This document shows, piece after piece, positions 18,401 to 26,444 of a stretch of 64,000 nucleotides of DNA. The notes under the pieces were generated by a model that had not been told where the DNA came from, made no database searches, and was given only the letters and a program-made list of their open reading frames with translations. Within the stretch, counting starts at the first letter, position 1. Every line of letters starts with the position of its first letter. The position numbers and the translations under genes are program-made. Origin of the DNA: Microbispora corallina (GTDB taxonomy: Bacteria; Actinomycetota; Actinomycetes; Streptosporangiales; Streptosporangiaceae); NCBI RefSeq assembly GCF_016863035.1, contig NZ_BOOC01000011.1, forward strand, positions 186,001 to 250,000, given 5' to 3'.

Positions 18401-21266
18401 CATCGACCAGGCCACCCAGCGGCTCGGCGTCCCGGCCGGGCAGGCCCCGACCAACCTGGCCACGGCGAGCCTGCGCGAGCTGGCCGACGCGCTCGACGCG
18501 CTGGTGGGCAACGGGGGACAGGCGGCCGCGCAGGTCGTTGCCCCGGCCGCCTCCTGGGCCCGGCCGTTCGCGGTCGACCTGGACGAGGTGCCCGCGCCCG
18601 CCCGCACCGCCGCGGAGGAGAGCGGGACCTGGCAGGTGTTCGCTCCCGGGGGCTCCCCGGCCGCCGAGGCCCTGCGGGCCGCGCTGGAGCGCGCGCGGCT
18701 CGGGAACGGCGTGCTCGTCTGCCTGCCGCCGGAATGCGCCGAGGAGGACGTCCAGCACGCGCACCTCGGGGCGAAGGCGGCGCTGGCCGGGCCGCGCGGC
18801 ACCCGGTTCGTGCTCGTGCAGCACGGCAACGGCGCCGCCGGGCTGGGCAAGACGCTGTGGCTGGAGGCCCCGCACGTCCGGACGACGATCGTGCACGTCC
18901 CGGCCGGGACCGACGCGGCCGACCGGGTGGTGACCGAGGTCGCCGCGACGGAGGACTTCGCCGAGGTCCACTACGACGAGTCGGGCGCCCGCCGGGTGCC
19001 GACCCTGCGGGCCCTGCCCGTGCGGCCCGCCCGGGAGCGGCAGCCGCTCGGCCCGTCCGACGTGCTGCTGGTGACCGGCGGCGGCAAGGGCATCACGGCC
19101 GAGTGCGCGCTGGCGGTGGCCGGGGACAGCGGGGCGAGGCTCGCGGTGCTCGGCCGCTCCGACCCGGCCGCCGACCCCGAGCTGGCCGCCAACCTGCGGA
19201 GGATGGCGGACGCCGGCGTCGCCGTGCACTACGCGCGGGCCGACGTCACCGACGCCGCGCAGGTCCGCCGCGCCGTGGACGAGATCCAGGAGGCGCTGGG
19301 GCAGGTCACCGGCGTGCTGCACGGCGCCGGGCGCAACGAGCCCGGCGGGCTGGCGGGCCTCGACGCCGACGCCTTCCGCAGGACGTTCGCCCCGAAGGTG
19401 GGCGGGCTGCGCAACGTGCTCGCGGCCGTCGATCCGGACGCGCTGCGCCTGTTCGTCACCTTCGGCAGCATCATCGGCCGGGCGGGCCTCCATGGCGAGG
19501 CGCACTACGCCACCGCCAACGAGTGGCTGGCCGGCCTCACCGAGGAGTTCGCCGCGCGGCACCCGGACTGCCGGGCGATCTGCATGGAGTGGTCGGTCTG
19601 GTCGGACGTCGGCATGGGCGAGCGGCTGTCCGTCGTCGACGGCCTGGTCCGCAAGGGCATCGCGCCGATCTCGCCGGAGCAGGGCGTGGAGATCATGCGC
19701 CGGCTCGTCGCCGACCCCGACGCGCCGGCCGTGGTGGTCGTCAGCGGACGCGCCGAGGGCGTCGGCACGGTGCGCAGGGAGGCGCCCGAGCTGCCGCTGC
19801 TGCGCTTCGTCGGCACCCCGCTCATCCGCTACCACGGCGTCGAGCTCGTCACCGAGGTCGAGATGAACGCCGGCACCGACCTCTACCTCGCCGATCACCT
19901 CCTCGACGGCAACCTCCTGTTCCCCGCGGTCCTGGGGATGGAGGCCATGTCGCAGGTGGCCACCGCCGCGCGCGGTGGCGACGGCGCGGTGACGGTGATC
20001 GAGCGGGCCGAGTTCCTGCGGCCCGTCATCATCCCGCCGGAGGGCAGCACCACGATCCGCGTGGGCGCCGTCCTGACCGCCGACGACACGGCCGAGGTCG
20101 CCATCCGCAGCGCCGAGACGGGCTTCGACGTCGAGCACTTCCGGGCGCGGGTGCGGTTCACCGGCGAGAGGGCCCCCGACGGGCCGCCGGACCAGGCCGA
20201 GGGCCTGCCGCCGGTGCCGCTCGACCCGGAGAACGAGATGTACGGCGAGGTGCTGTTCCAGGGCGGCCGCTTCCACCGGCTGCTCGGGTACCACCGGGCC
20301 GCCGCCCGGCACGTCGACGCCGACGTCGCCGCGCTCGACGCGCCCGGCTGGTTCGCCCCCTACCTGCCGGCCGAGCTGCTCCTGGGCGACCCGGGCATGC
20401 GCGACGCGCTCATGCACGGCAACCAGGTCTGCGTGCCCGACGCCACCCTGCTCCCGACCGCGATCGAGCGGCTGCACCTGTCGATCGGGCACGGCGGCGG
20501 CCCGGCGCTGGCCGAGTCGGGGGTGCTGCGCTACTGCGCGACCGAGCGCTCCCGGGACGGCGACACCTACATCTACGACATCGCCGTCCGCGACGCGGCA
20601 GGCGCCGTCGTCGAGCGGTGGGAGGGCCTGCGCCTGCAGGCCGTGCGGAAGAAGGACGGCCGGGGCCCGTGGATCGCCCCGCTGCTCGGGTCGTACCTGG
20701 AGCGGACGCTGGAGGACCTCACCGGCGCCCGCGTGGCCGTCGCCGTCGAGCCGTACGACCCGGCGGGCCCGGACGGCGAGGCGGAGCGGTCGGCCCGCAC
20801 GGCCCTCGCGGCCGGACGCGCCCTGGGCCGGCCCGTCGAGGTGGTCCGGGACGAGGACGGACGGCCGGCCGTCGAGGGCGGACCCGCCCTGTCGGCCGCC
20901 CACGCGTCCGGGGTGACCCTCGCGGTCGCCGCGCCCGGCCCGCTGGGCTGCGCCGTCGTCCCGGTCGCGGACCGGACCGAGCAGGAGTGGGCGGACGCGC
21001 TCGGGACGCGCGCGCCGCTCACCGGACAGGTCGCCGCGGTGACCGGGGAGGGCCCCGGCGGCGCCGGCGCCCGCGTCCTCGCCGCCGTCGAGTGCCTGGA
21101 GAGGGCCGGCCTGCCGGCGACCGCCCCCCTCGCCGTCCTCCCGGGCGCGGGGGACGCCTGGGCGGTGCTGGCCTCGGACGGCCTGCGGATCGCGACGCTC
21201 GTCACGACCCTGCGGGACGCCCCCGACCCCGTCGTGATCGCAGTGCTCACCGAAGGGCGGTCGTAA
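15465..21266 (+). CDS. pksE: Enediyne polyketide synthase (iterative type I, PKSE)
   Basis: 1933 residues, the usual length of the family. Domains in order: ketosynthase with Cys211 (DGACSSS), His344 (GHGTGT) and His384 (IGHAKA); acyltransferase with Ser654 (GHSLGE); an ACP with the phosphopantetheine serine in HLSSV (Ser972/973); ketoreductase with nucleotide loop TGGGKGI and Tyr1348 (HYATANEW); dehydratase with His1478 (YLADHLLDG); and a C-terminal phosphopantetheinyl-transferase-like domain. It builds the linear polyene from malonyl-CoA by iterative extension. The C-terminal domain looks degenerate: where active enzymes have Gly-x-Asp-x-Glu it reads GCAVV (Ala1830, Val1832), and the later Trp/Lys motif is lost. 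The start overlaps unbU, and the thioesterase follows 2 bp after the stop. Confidence 0.97.
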   Translation: MSRIAIVGMACRYPDAASPRELWENALAGRRAFRRLPDERMRLEDYWDPDPSVPDKFYARNAAVIEGYTFDRIGYKIAGSTYRSTDLTHWLALDMAGRALEDAGFPKAEGLPRQRTGVVVGNTLTGEFTRANILRLRWPYVRRTVGAVLKEQGWDDDRLAAFLEDLEATYKSPFPGVDEDTLAGGLSNTIAGRICNHFDLNGGGYTVDGACSSSLLSVTTACKALLDGDLDVALAGGVDLSIDPFEIIGFAKTGALAKGEMRLYDRHSNGFWPGEGCGMVVLMREEDAAEAGRRVYATIAGWGISSDGRGGMTRPEVSGYRLALSRAYERAGFGIETVGLFEGHGTGTAVGDMTELTALSTARADADAAAPPAAVTSIKGMIGHAKAAAGVAGLIKAAMAVHEQVLPPAIGCVEPHQVLTQEGAPLRVLRKAEPWPDALPVRAGITAMGFGGINTHVVLERSGPRRRSLPSRTRTLAASLQDAELLLVDAASPQDLRERLVELAGFVPALSYAQLADLAATLQRRLRDLPYRAAVVVSSPDDAERQLGRVVNALDGGENRLFAPDGRAFLGRADGPGRIGFLFPGQGSGRGTSGGALRRRLAEVEEIYVRAALPTAGDMVATAVAQPRIVTGSTAGLRALSLLGVEAEVAVGHSLGELSALHWAGAMDEEALLRLAGDRGRAMTEHGTEAGTMAGVRAAPPAVADLVAGLPVVIAGYNGPEQTVVAGPVAAVEEVGRRAAEAGLTWTSLPVSHAFHSPLVEPAAEAFGERLAGEPFDRVARRVVSTVTAEALRPDADIPALLRRQITEPVRFTQAVELAAKDIDLFVEVGPGRVLTALASAATDVPAVALDTDDESIAGLLRVAGAAYVVGAPVLHEELFHGRLVRPLEVGAEFSFFASPAEQAPQVQLRAAVRRAEEPAAAASPAAATEVQDGEGAASSIDLLRRLAAERAELPLEMVGEDSRPLDELHLSSVTVMHIIDQATQRLGVPAGQAPTNLATASLRELADALDALVGNGGQAAAQVVAPAASWARPFAVDLDEVPAPARTAAEESGTWQVFAPGGSPAAEALRAALERARLGNGVLVCLPPECAEEDVQHAHLGAKAALAGPRGTRFVLVQHGNGAAGLGKTLWLEAPHVRTTIVHVPAGTDAADRVVTEVAATEDFAEVHYDESGARRVPTLRALPVRPARERQPLGPSDVLLVTGGGKGITAECALAVAGDSGARLAVLGRSDPAADPELAANLRRMADAGVAVHYARADVTDAAQVRRAVDEIQEALGQVTGVLHGAGRNEPGGLAGLDADAFRRTFAPKVGGLRNVLAAVDPDALRLFVTFGSIIGRAGLHGEAHYATANEWLAGLTEEFAARHPDCRAICMEWSVWSDVGMGERLSVVDGLVRKGIAPISPEQGVEIMRRLVADPDAPAVVVVSGRAEGVGTVRREAPELPLLRFVGTPLIRYHGVELVTEVEMNAGTDLYLADHLLDGNLLFPAVLGMEAMSQVATAARGGDGAVTVIERAEFLRPVIIPPEGSTTIRVGAVLTADDTAEVAIRSAETGFDVEHFRARVRFTGERAPDGPPDQAEGLPPVPLDPENEMYGEVLFQGGRFHRLLGYHRAAARHVDADVAALDAPGWFAPYLPAELLLGDPGMRDALMHGNQVCVPDATLLPTAIERLHLSIGHGGGPALAESGVLRYCATERSRDGDTYIYDIAVRDAAGAVVERWEGLRLQAVRKKDGRGPWIAPLLGSYLERTLEDLTGARVAVAVEPYDPAGPDGEAERSARTALAAGRALGRPVEVVRDEDGRPAVEGGPALSAAHASGVTLAVAAPGPLGCAVVPVADRTEQEWADALGTRAPLTGQVAAVTGEGPGGAGARVLAAVECLERAGLPATAPLAVLPGAGDAWAVLASDGLRIATLVTTLRDAPDPVVIAVLTEGRS

Positions 21267-21268
21267 CC

Positions 21269-21709
21269 ATGGGCAAGTACTTCGAATACCTCCACACGGT
21301 GGGGTTCGAGGAGACGAACATCGTCGGGAACGTCTACTACGTCAACTACCTGCGCTGGCAGGGACGCTGCCGGGAGATGTTCCTCAAGGAGCGGGCTCCG
21401 GACGTGCTGGCCGACGTCCAGGAGGACCTGAAGCTGTTCACGCTCAAGGTCGACTGCGAGTTCTTCGCCGAGATCACGGCCTTCAGCGAGCTGTCCATCA
21501 GGATGCGCCTGGTCGACCTCACGCAGACCCAGATCGAGTTCAGCTTCGACTACGTCCGGCTGGACCGCGCCGAGGACGGGCGGGAGCGCGAGACGCTCAT
21601 CGCCCGCGGCAGGCAGCGCGTGGCCTGCATGCGGGGGCCGAACGCCAGGACGGTCCCCTCCCGGGTCCCCGAGTCCCTGGTCAGGGCGCTCGAGCAGTAC
21701 GCGTCCTAG
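21269..21709 (+). CDS. Enediyne hotdog-fold thioesterase (E10/TEBC)
   Basis: A 146-residue single hotdog domain of the 4-hydroxybenzoyl-CoA thioesterase type (GFEETNIVGNVYYVNYLRWQ, then CEFFAEITAF). In enediyne systems this enzyme releases the polyene from the PKS acyl carrier domain. It starts 2 bp after the PKS stop, as in other enediyne clusters. The Asn-x-x-Gly-x-x-Tyr-Tyr region replaces the Asp-based nucleophile of classical 4HBT enzymes, as is usual for this subfamily. Confidence 0.95.
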   Translation: MGKYFEYLHTVGFEETNIVGNVYYVNYLRWQGRCREMFLKERAPDVLADVQEDLKLFTLKVDCEFFAEITAFSELSIRMRLVDLTQTQIEFSFDYVRLDRAEDGRERETLIARGRQRVACMRGPNARTVPSRVPESLVRALEQYAS

Positions 21710-21742
21710 GGCAATCGAGACAGCGAGCCAGGAGGCATCAGC

Positions 21743-22282
21743 GTGACCATGCACGATTCCATCCCCCTCCGTCAGGCGGTCGACGGCAAGGACCTGCGGC
21801 GGGCGTTCGGGGCCTTCGCCACCGGCGTCACCGTGGTGACGACCGGCGGCCCCATCCCGCACGCCATGACGGCCAACTCCTTCACCTCCGTCTCCCTCGA
21901 CCCGGCGCTCCTGCTGATCTGCGTGGACCGCGCCGCCGTCATGCACGGGTGCCTCACCGAGACCGGGTTCTTCGGGGTGTCGGTGCTCGCCTCCCACCAG
22001 GAGACCGAGGCCCGCCACTTCGCCGACCGCTCCCGGACGCTCGGCGCGGCCCAGTTCGACGGCGTCGACTGGGTGCCGGGCCCGCTGACCGGGACACCGC
22101 TGCTCGGCGGCGCCCTGGCCCGCTTCGAGTGCGAGCTGTGGCGCGAGTACGACGGAGGCGACCACACGGTCTTCATCGGGAAGGTCCTGTGGCTCGACCA
22201 CGACCCGGCGGGTGACGCCCTGGTCGTCTACCAGAGCAGGTTCCGCCAGGTCATGCCCGACTGGAGCGAGGTGACGGCATGA
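21743..22282 (+). CDS. Flavin reductase (E6-like)
   Basis: A 179-residue protein of the HpaC-type flavin reductase family with the FMN-binding region FATGVTVVTTGG, then MTANSFTSVSLDPALLLICVD, and a C-terminal GDALVVYQSRFR. It supplies reduced flavin to a two-component monooxygenase. The natural partner here could be the acyl-CoA-dehydrogenase-fold oxygenase at 60625-61806. The E6 gene of C-1027-type clusters has this role. The GTG start has AGGAGG at 7 nt. The stop overlaps the following P450 start by 4 bp (ATGA). Confidence 0.9.
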   Translation: MTMHDSIPLRQAVDGKDLRRAFGAFATGVTVVTTGGPIPHAMTANSFTSVSLDPALLLICVDRAAVMHGCLTETGFFGVSVLASHQETEARHFADRSRTLGAAQFDGVDWVPGPLTGTPLLGGALARFECELWREYDGGDHTVFIGKVLWLDHDPAGDALVVYQSRFRQVMPDWSEVTA

Positions 22283-23679
22283 CCCTCACCCGGCGGCGCG
22301 GCGCGGCCGTGCCGGACGGGCCGCCCCAGTCGCGGAAGGACTACCCGGGCCCGCCCTTCTGGGCGGGGCCCGGGCTGTTCCGGAAGCTGGTGGCCGACCG
22401 GCTCGGGCTGATGACCCAGGCCGCGACGTACGGCGACGCGGTGAAGCTGTCCATCGGGCCGAAGACGCTGTACTTCTTCAACCACCCCGACCACGCCAAG
22501 CACGTCCTCGCCGACAACAGCGGCAACTACCACAAGGGCATCGGCCTGGTGCAGGCCCGCCGGGCCATCGGCGACGGCCTGCTGACCAGCGAGGGCGAGC
22601 TGTGGCGCAAGCAGCGGCGGATGATCCAGCCGGCGTTCCAGAACAAGCGGATCGCCCGGCAGGACGAGGCCATCGCCCGGGAGGCGGCCGCCCTCGTCGA
22701 GCGGCTGCGCGCGCACGAGGGCGGCGGCCCGGTGGACGTCGTCGCCGAGATGACCGGGCTCACGCTCGGCGTCCTCGGCCACACGCTGCTCGACTCCGAC
22801 CTCGGGTCCTTCGGCTCGATCGGGCACTCGTTCGAGGCCGTGCAGGACCAGGCGATGTTCGAGATGGTGTCGCTCGGCATGGTCCCGATGTGGGTGCCGC
22901 TGCCCAAGCAGCTGCGCTTCCGCCGGGCCCGCCGGGAGCTCCAGCGGGTCGTGAACCACCTGGTGGCCGACCGCGAGGCGCGGCCCGGCGGCGACGACGT
23001 CATGTCCCGCCTCATCGCCTCCGTCCGGGAGGAGACCGACCCGCGGGTGGGCCGCCTGCGCATGCGCGACGAGCTCGTCACGCTGCTGCTCGCCGGCCAC
23101 GAGACCACCGCGAGCACGCTGTCGTGGACGTTCCACCTCGTCGACCGGCACCCCGAGGTGCGCGAGCGGCTGCGCGCCGAGGCGGTCGAGGTCCTCGGCG
23201 ACCGCCTGCCGAGGTACGAGGACCTCCAGCGGCTGCGGTACACGGCCATGGTGGTGGAGGAGGTCATGCGCCTCTACCCGCCCGTGTGGATCCTGCCGCG
23301 CCAGGCCCTCCGCGACGACGTGGTGGGCGGCCACCACGTCCCGGCGGGCGCCGACGTCCTGGTCAGCCCGTACACGCTGCACCGGCACCCGGCGTTCTGG
23401 GACGCCCCGGACCGGTTCGACCCCGAGCGGTTCGACCCGGACAGGCCGGTGACCCGCCCCCGCTACGCCTACATCCCGTTCGGCGCCGGGCCTCGGTTCT
23501 GCGTCGGCAACCACCTCGGGATGATGGAGGCGACGTTCGTGATCGCCATGGTCGCCCGCGAGCTGCGCCTGGAGGCTCTGCCGGGCCGCCCGGCCGTCCC
23601 GGAGCCCATGCTCTCGCTCCGGGTCAAGGGCGGCCTGCCGATGACGGTCCGCTCCGCCGGGAAGCCGCCCGGGGAGTGA
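22279..23679 (+). CDS. Cytochrome P450 (E7-like)
   Basis: A 466-residue soluble P450 with all expected motifs: I-helix LLLAGHETTAST, K-helix Glu-x-x-Arg in VVEEVMRLYPPVW, and heme ligand loop FGAGPRFCVGNHLGMME. It resembles CYP102-like/CYP4-like bacterial monooxygenases more than the shorter macrolide-type P450s elsewhere in the window. Placed last in the core operon after the flavin reductase, it matches the E7 gene of nine-membered enediyne clusters and probably oxidises the nascent core. A terminator follows 24 bp after the stop. Confidence 0.92.
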   Translation: MTLTRRRGAAVPDGPPQSRKDYPGPPFWAGPGLFRKLVADRLGLMTQAATYGDAVKLSIGPKTLYFFNHPDHAKHVLADNSGNYHKGIGLVQARRAIGDGLLTSEGELWRKQRRMIQPAFQNKRIARQDEAIAREAAALVERLRAHEGGGPVDVVAEMTGLTLGVLGHTLLDSDLGSFGSIGHSFEAVQDQAMFEMVSLGMVPMWVPLPKQLRFRRARRELQRVVNHLVADREARPGGDDVMSRLIASVREETDPRVGRLRMRDELVTLLLAGHETTASTLSWTFHLVDRHPEVRERLRAEAVEVLGDRLPRYEDLQRLRYTAMVVEEVMRLYPPVWILPRQALRDDVVGGHHVPAGADVLVSPYTLHRHPAFWDAPDRFDPERFDPDRPVTRPRYAYIPFGAGPRFCVGNHLGMMEATFVIAMVARELRLEALPGRPAVPEPMLSLRVKGGLPMTVRSAGKPPGE

Positions 23680-23702
23680 CGACGGAGTGAGACACGGTCC
23701 CC

Positions 23703-23730
23703 GACGGCCGCGGCGCCCGCCGCGGCCGTC
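23703..23730 (+). terminator. Terminator of the core enediyne operon
   Basis: A perfect 11-bp stem (GACGGCCGCGG with CCGCGGCCGTC) around a 6-nt loop, followed by a short T-containing run. It lies 24 bp after the P450 stop and ends the 10.3-23.7 kb operon. Confidence 0.75.
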
Positions 23731-23820
23731 TCCGTTTCCGGAACCGGCCACCTGCCGGGGGAGCGCCGGGGCATGCTGGAGGGAGTGGATCAGTCGATAC
23801 GGAAGGGTCGGGTGCGGCGC

Positions 23821-24132
23821 ATGATCGCGCGCGTTTGGCGGGGCTGGGCCTCGGCGGAGAAGGCCGACGACTACCAGCGGCACTACGAGTCCGACGTGGC
23901 GGAGCACCTCCGGCAGGTCCCCGGCTTCCGCGGAGCCCGCCTGCTCCGCCGGCAGGACGGCGACGAGGTGACGTTCACCTCCGTCACGTTCTTCGCCAGC
24001 ATGGACGATGTGCGCGGGTTCGCCGGGGAGGACCCCGAGCAGGCCGTCCTGGAAGACGCCGCCCGCCGCGCCCTGACCCGGTGGGAGGACCGCGTCGCTC
24101 ACCACGAGGTCGCGGTCGACCTCCCCCTCTGA
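23821..24132 (+). CDS. Antibiotic biosynthesis monooxygenase (ABM)-like small protein
   Basis: About 103 residues. The sequence MIARVWRGWASAEKADDYQRHYE, then VPGFRGARLLRR, then TSVTFFASMDDVRGFAG has the dimeric α+β barrel pattern of ABM/EthD-like proteins. Some of these are cofactor-free oxygenases of polyketide tailoring and some have no known activity. The start at 23821 fits the family best; an in-frame ATG at 23773 with GGGGGAG ahead would add 16 residues. It follows the operon terminator, so it has its own promoter or is read through. The substrate is unknown. Confidence 0.7.
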   Translation: MIARVWRGWASAEKADDYQRHYESDVAEHLRQVPGFRGARLLRRQDGDEVTFTSVTFFASMDDVRGFAGEDPEQAVLEDAARRALTRWEDRVAHHEVAVDLPL

Positions 24133-24181
24133 CCGGCTCGCCCCCGTTCCCGGCGTGGCGCGGGACCGGCCGGAGGGACGG

Positions 24182-24958
24182 TCAGCGGCCCACGGCGAGG
24201 GCGGGGGAGAGGCCGGCCGGCAGCAGCTCGCGCAGCGCGAGCAGGACCGGCGGGTCGAAGGCGCTCATGGGCCGCAGGGCCAGGTCGGCCTGCTCGGGCC
24301 CGGCGCCCTCCTGGACCGTGATCGGCCCGTGGCGGCCGATGCACAGGGCCTCGTCGCCGCTGGCCGGGAGGTTGAGGGCGCCCTCGTGGCCGTCCGCCGC
24401 CGATTGCGCGATGAGGTGCCAGCGCCCCTCGGGCACGTCCTCCAGCACGTACGGCCCGGGGGTGTGGATGACCGTGTAGGAGACCGGCCAGCCCTCCAGG
24501 ATCCGGTCGGGGAACAGCCCGGCGAAGACGGGCCGCCCCTCCAGGGGAGAGGAGATGTCGCCCCGGACGGTCATGGCGGTCGGCACCTGGGCGGGGCGCC
24601 GGTTGGCGGCGGCCGCCGGAGCGGTGAGCCGGTCGAGGTGGCGGTAGCGGGTGGGGGACACTCCGACGCTGCTGGTGAACCGGGAGCTGAACGTCCCCAC
24701 GCTCGAGTAGCCCACCCGGTGGCTGATGTCGGTCACGGTCAGCGTGGTGGCGGTCAGCAGCCGCTTGGCCTCGCGGAGCCGCACGGCGGACAGGAAACGC
24801 CCCGGCGACAGGCCGGTCACCCGCTGGAAGACCCGGGAGAAATGGAACTTGCTGAACATGGCGGTGCGCGCCATCTCATCGATCGTGAGCTGTTCCCCGA
24901 GATTCTCCTGCATGCTTTCCACAACCCGCAGGACGGCCTCCGTTATTACGTCGTCCAT
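24182..24958 (-). CDS. AraC-family regulator with C-terminal effector-like domain (SgcR2-like)
   Basis: 258 residues. The AraC/XylS double helix-turn-helix is at the N-terminus (residues ~10-105: QLTIDEMARTAMFSKFHFSR, then TVTDISHRVGYSSVGTFSSR). The ~140-residue C-terminal domain is strand-rich and does not look like a usual AraC sensor. The start ATG is fixed by AGGAGGAG at 8 nt; upstream in-frame extension lacks a site. C-1027-type clusters have an AraC activator (SgcR2), so this is a good candidate cluster regulator. It is convergent with the ABM gene and transcribed away from a GTGACCG-GA-CGGTCAC palindrome at 25020-25035. Confidence 0.88.
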   Translation of the reverse strand: MDDVITEAVLRVVESMQENLGEQLTIDEMARTAMFSKFHFSRVFQRVTGLSPGRFLSAVRLREAKRLLTATTLTVTDISHRVGYSSVGTFSSRFTSSVGVSPTRYRHLDRLTAPAAAANRRPAQVPTAMTVRGDISSPLEGRPVFAGLFPDRILEGWPVSYTVIHTPGPYVLEDVPEGRWHLIAQSAADGHEGALNLPASGDEALCIGRHGPITVQEGAGPEQADLALRPMSAFDPPVLLALRELLPAGLSPALAVGR

Positions 24959-25343
24959 TGCTCCTCCTGTGCATCGGAGGCGCCGGCCGAATTCGACGGG
25001 AATCAGTCGGCAATAGGCCGTGACCGGACGGTCACGGTGTGCACGTGCATGGCGAACTTGCTGGCCGGTGCGGGGTCCACGCGGATCCGCGGGCAATTCC
25101 GAGCGGAATCGACCGGCTTCGTCGCCGATGCCGGCTAATCGCCTGTTCGGTTATTACACGCGGCGGGGGACGCGGAACGCTGCACGGCGGCGCGGATTTC
25201 TGAGGAATTGTTCGCGCGTTTCCTGGAGGCTCCGCCGGCAAAGGCGGCGGAGAATTCCGTACGGCCTGGCGAACCTTCCCTATGGCCGTGTGGAACGGTC
25301 CCCGGGCCGGCGCGCCGGGACGCGCGGGGGCGAGGCGGGGCGC
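24959..25343. promoter_or_regulatory. Intergenic region upstream of the AraC gene, with palindrome at 25020-25035
   Basis: 385 bp without a convincing gene. It holds the AraC promoter, being less G+C-rich from 24960 to 25240. It contains a perfect 7-bp inverted repeat GTGACCG-GA-CGGTCAC about 60 bp before the AraC start, a plausible autoregulatory operator. The right part is downstream of the phosphoesterase gene and shows no clear terminator. Confidence 0.5.
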
Positions 25344-26198
25344 TCACGCCGCCCTCCGCTCGGGGAGTATCTGCCGGAGCACGCGACCCTGTCTGTGGTG
25401 GGGTCGCCGCTCGCGCGGGTACCCCAGGGAGACCTCCTCGAACCTCACGCCGTCGTGCCAGGTGGTCCTGGGGATGTGCAGGTGCCCGTACACCACGGCG
25501 GCGGCCCGGTAGCGCAGGTGCCAGTCCGCCGTGTGCTCGGTGCCGCACCACTGCGCCAGCGGCTGGTGGCGCAGCACCTCGGTCGGCTCCCGCAGCAGCG
25601 GGAAGTGGTTGACCAGGACCGTGGGGAGCCCGGGGTCGCGGTCGTCCAGACGGGCCTCGCTCTCACGCAGCCGTGCCCGGCACCACGCCTCCCTGCTCGG
25701 GTAGGGGTGGGGGTGCAGCAGGAACTCGTCGGTGCACACCACCCCCGACTCGTACGCCCGGGCCAGGGCCTGCTCCCGGGTCGTCCGCGGCGGGCGGAAG
25801 GTGTAGTCGTACAGGAGGAACAGCGGGACGACGGTCGCCGGCCCGCCCGCGCCCGTCCAGACGGGGTAGGGGTCCTCCGGAGTGAGCACGCCGAGCCGGC
25901 GGCAGATCTGCACCAGCCGCCGGTAGCGCTCCTCTCCTCTGAGCTGCTCGGGGTCGCCGGGCGTGGTCCACAGCTCGTGGTTGCCCGGGACCCACGCCAC
26001 CGTGGCGAAGCGCTCCTTGAGCAGCCCGAGCGCCCACTCGACGTCGGCGATGCGCTCGCCCACGTCGCCGGCCACGAGCAGCCAGTCGCCGTCGCTCCGC
26101 GGTCGCAGATCCTCGACCACGGCGCGGTTCTCGGCGTAGGCGACGTGGAGGTCGCTGATCGCCAGCAATCTCCCGTTGCCCGTCTCCTCGGCCGCCAC
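25344..26198 (-). CDS. Calcineurin-like metallophosphoesterase
   Basis: 284 residues from a GTG start at 26198, chosen because the homologous part begins with LLAISDLHVAYAENR. Metal motifs are complete: Asp-x-His (SDLH), GD (VAGDVGE), GNHE (PGNHELW) and the final GHLH (VVYGHLHIP). Such enzymes hydrolyse phosphate esters. Similar genes occur in actinomycete secondary-metabolite clusters, often next to phosphopantetheinyl transferases. No PPTase is adjacent here. There is no clear Shine-Dalgarno, so the start is uncertain by some tens of residues. It is divergent from the sigma factor gene. Confidence 0.85.
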   Translation of the reverse strand: MAAEETGNGRLLAISDLHVAYAENRAVVEDLRPRSDGDWLLVAGDVGERIADVEWALGLLKERFATVAWVPGNHELWTTPGDPEQLRGEERYRRLVQICRRLGVLTPEDPYPVWTGAGGPATVVPLFLLYDYTFRPPRTTREQALARAYESGVVCTDEFLLHPHPYPSREAWCRARLRESEARLDDRDPGLPTVLVNHFPLLREPTEVLRHQPLAQWCGTEHTADWHLRYRAAAVVYGHLHIPRTTWHDGVRFEEVSLGYPRERRPHHRQGRVLRQILPERRAA

Positions 26199-26245
26199 TC
26201 GGCGATCGTATGCGCGCCGGTCAGGGCGGGGAATCGGTGCGCGGG

Positions 26246-26296
26246 GATATAGGGACCCCTCATTCCGGATAAGGGCGGGGGGCGTCCCGATAGGGG
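26246..26296. promoter_or_regulatory. Three phased direct repeats at 21-bp steps
   Basis: Between the divergent phosphoesterase and sigma-factor genes lie ATATAGGG, GATAAGGG and GATAGGGG, whose G-runs begin at steps of exactly 21 bp (AGGG at 26251, 26272; GGGG at 26293). Same-face spacing of two helical turns is typical of sites for SARP-like or other activators that bind direct repeats. The function is inferred. Confidence 0.4.
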
Positions 26297-26444
26297 TTGT
26301 GGCTCCAGGTGGGCGCGGCCAATTCTGGGAGCGTTGGCCCAGGACTGCGGGCACGCCGCCGCGAGCGCCGCCACCCGCCACCCATTCCCGACCCATCCGA
26401 CGTGCGGTGCCTGGGACGCGTTGGCCGTTTTGGAGTGTGAGCAG

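Noticed and set aside
15144-20903. A very long open frame on the minus strand opposite the PKS
   Set aside because: It is the mirror of a high-G+C gene: Arg/Gly/Pro/His-rich, no domains, and the opposite strand carries a clear PKS with all active sites.
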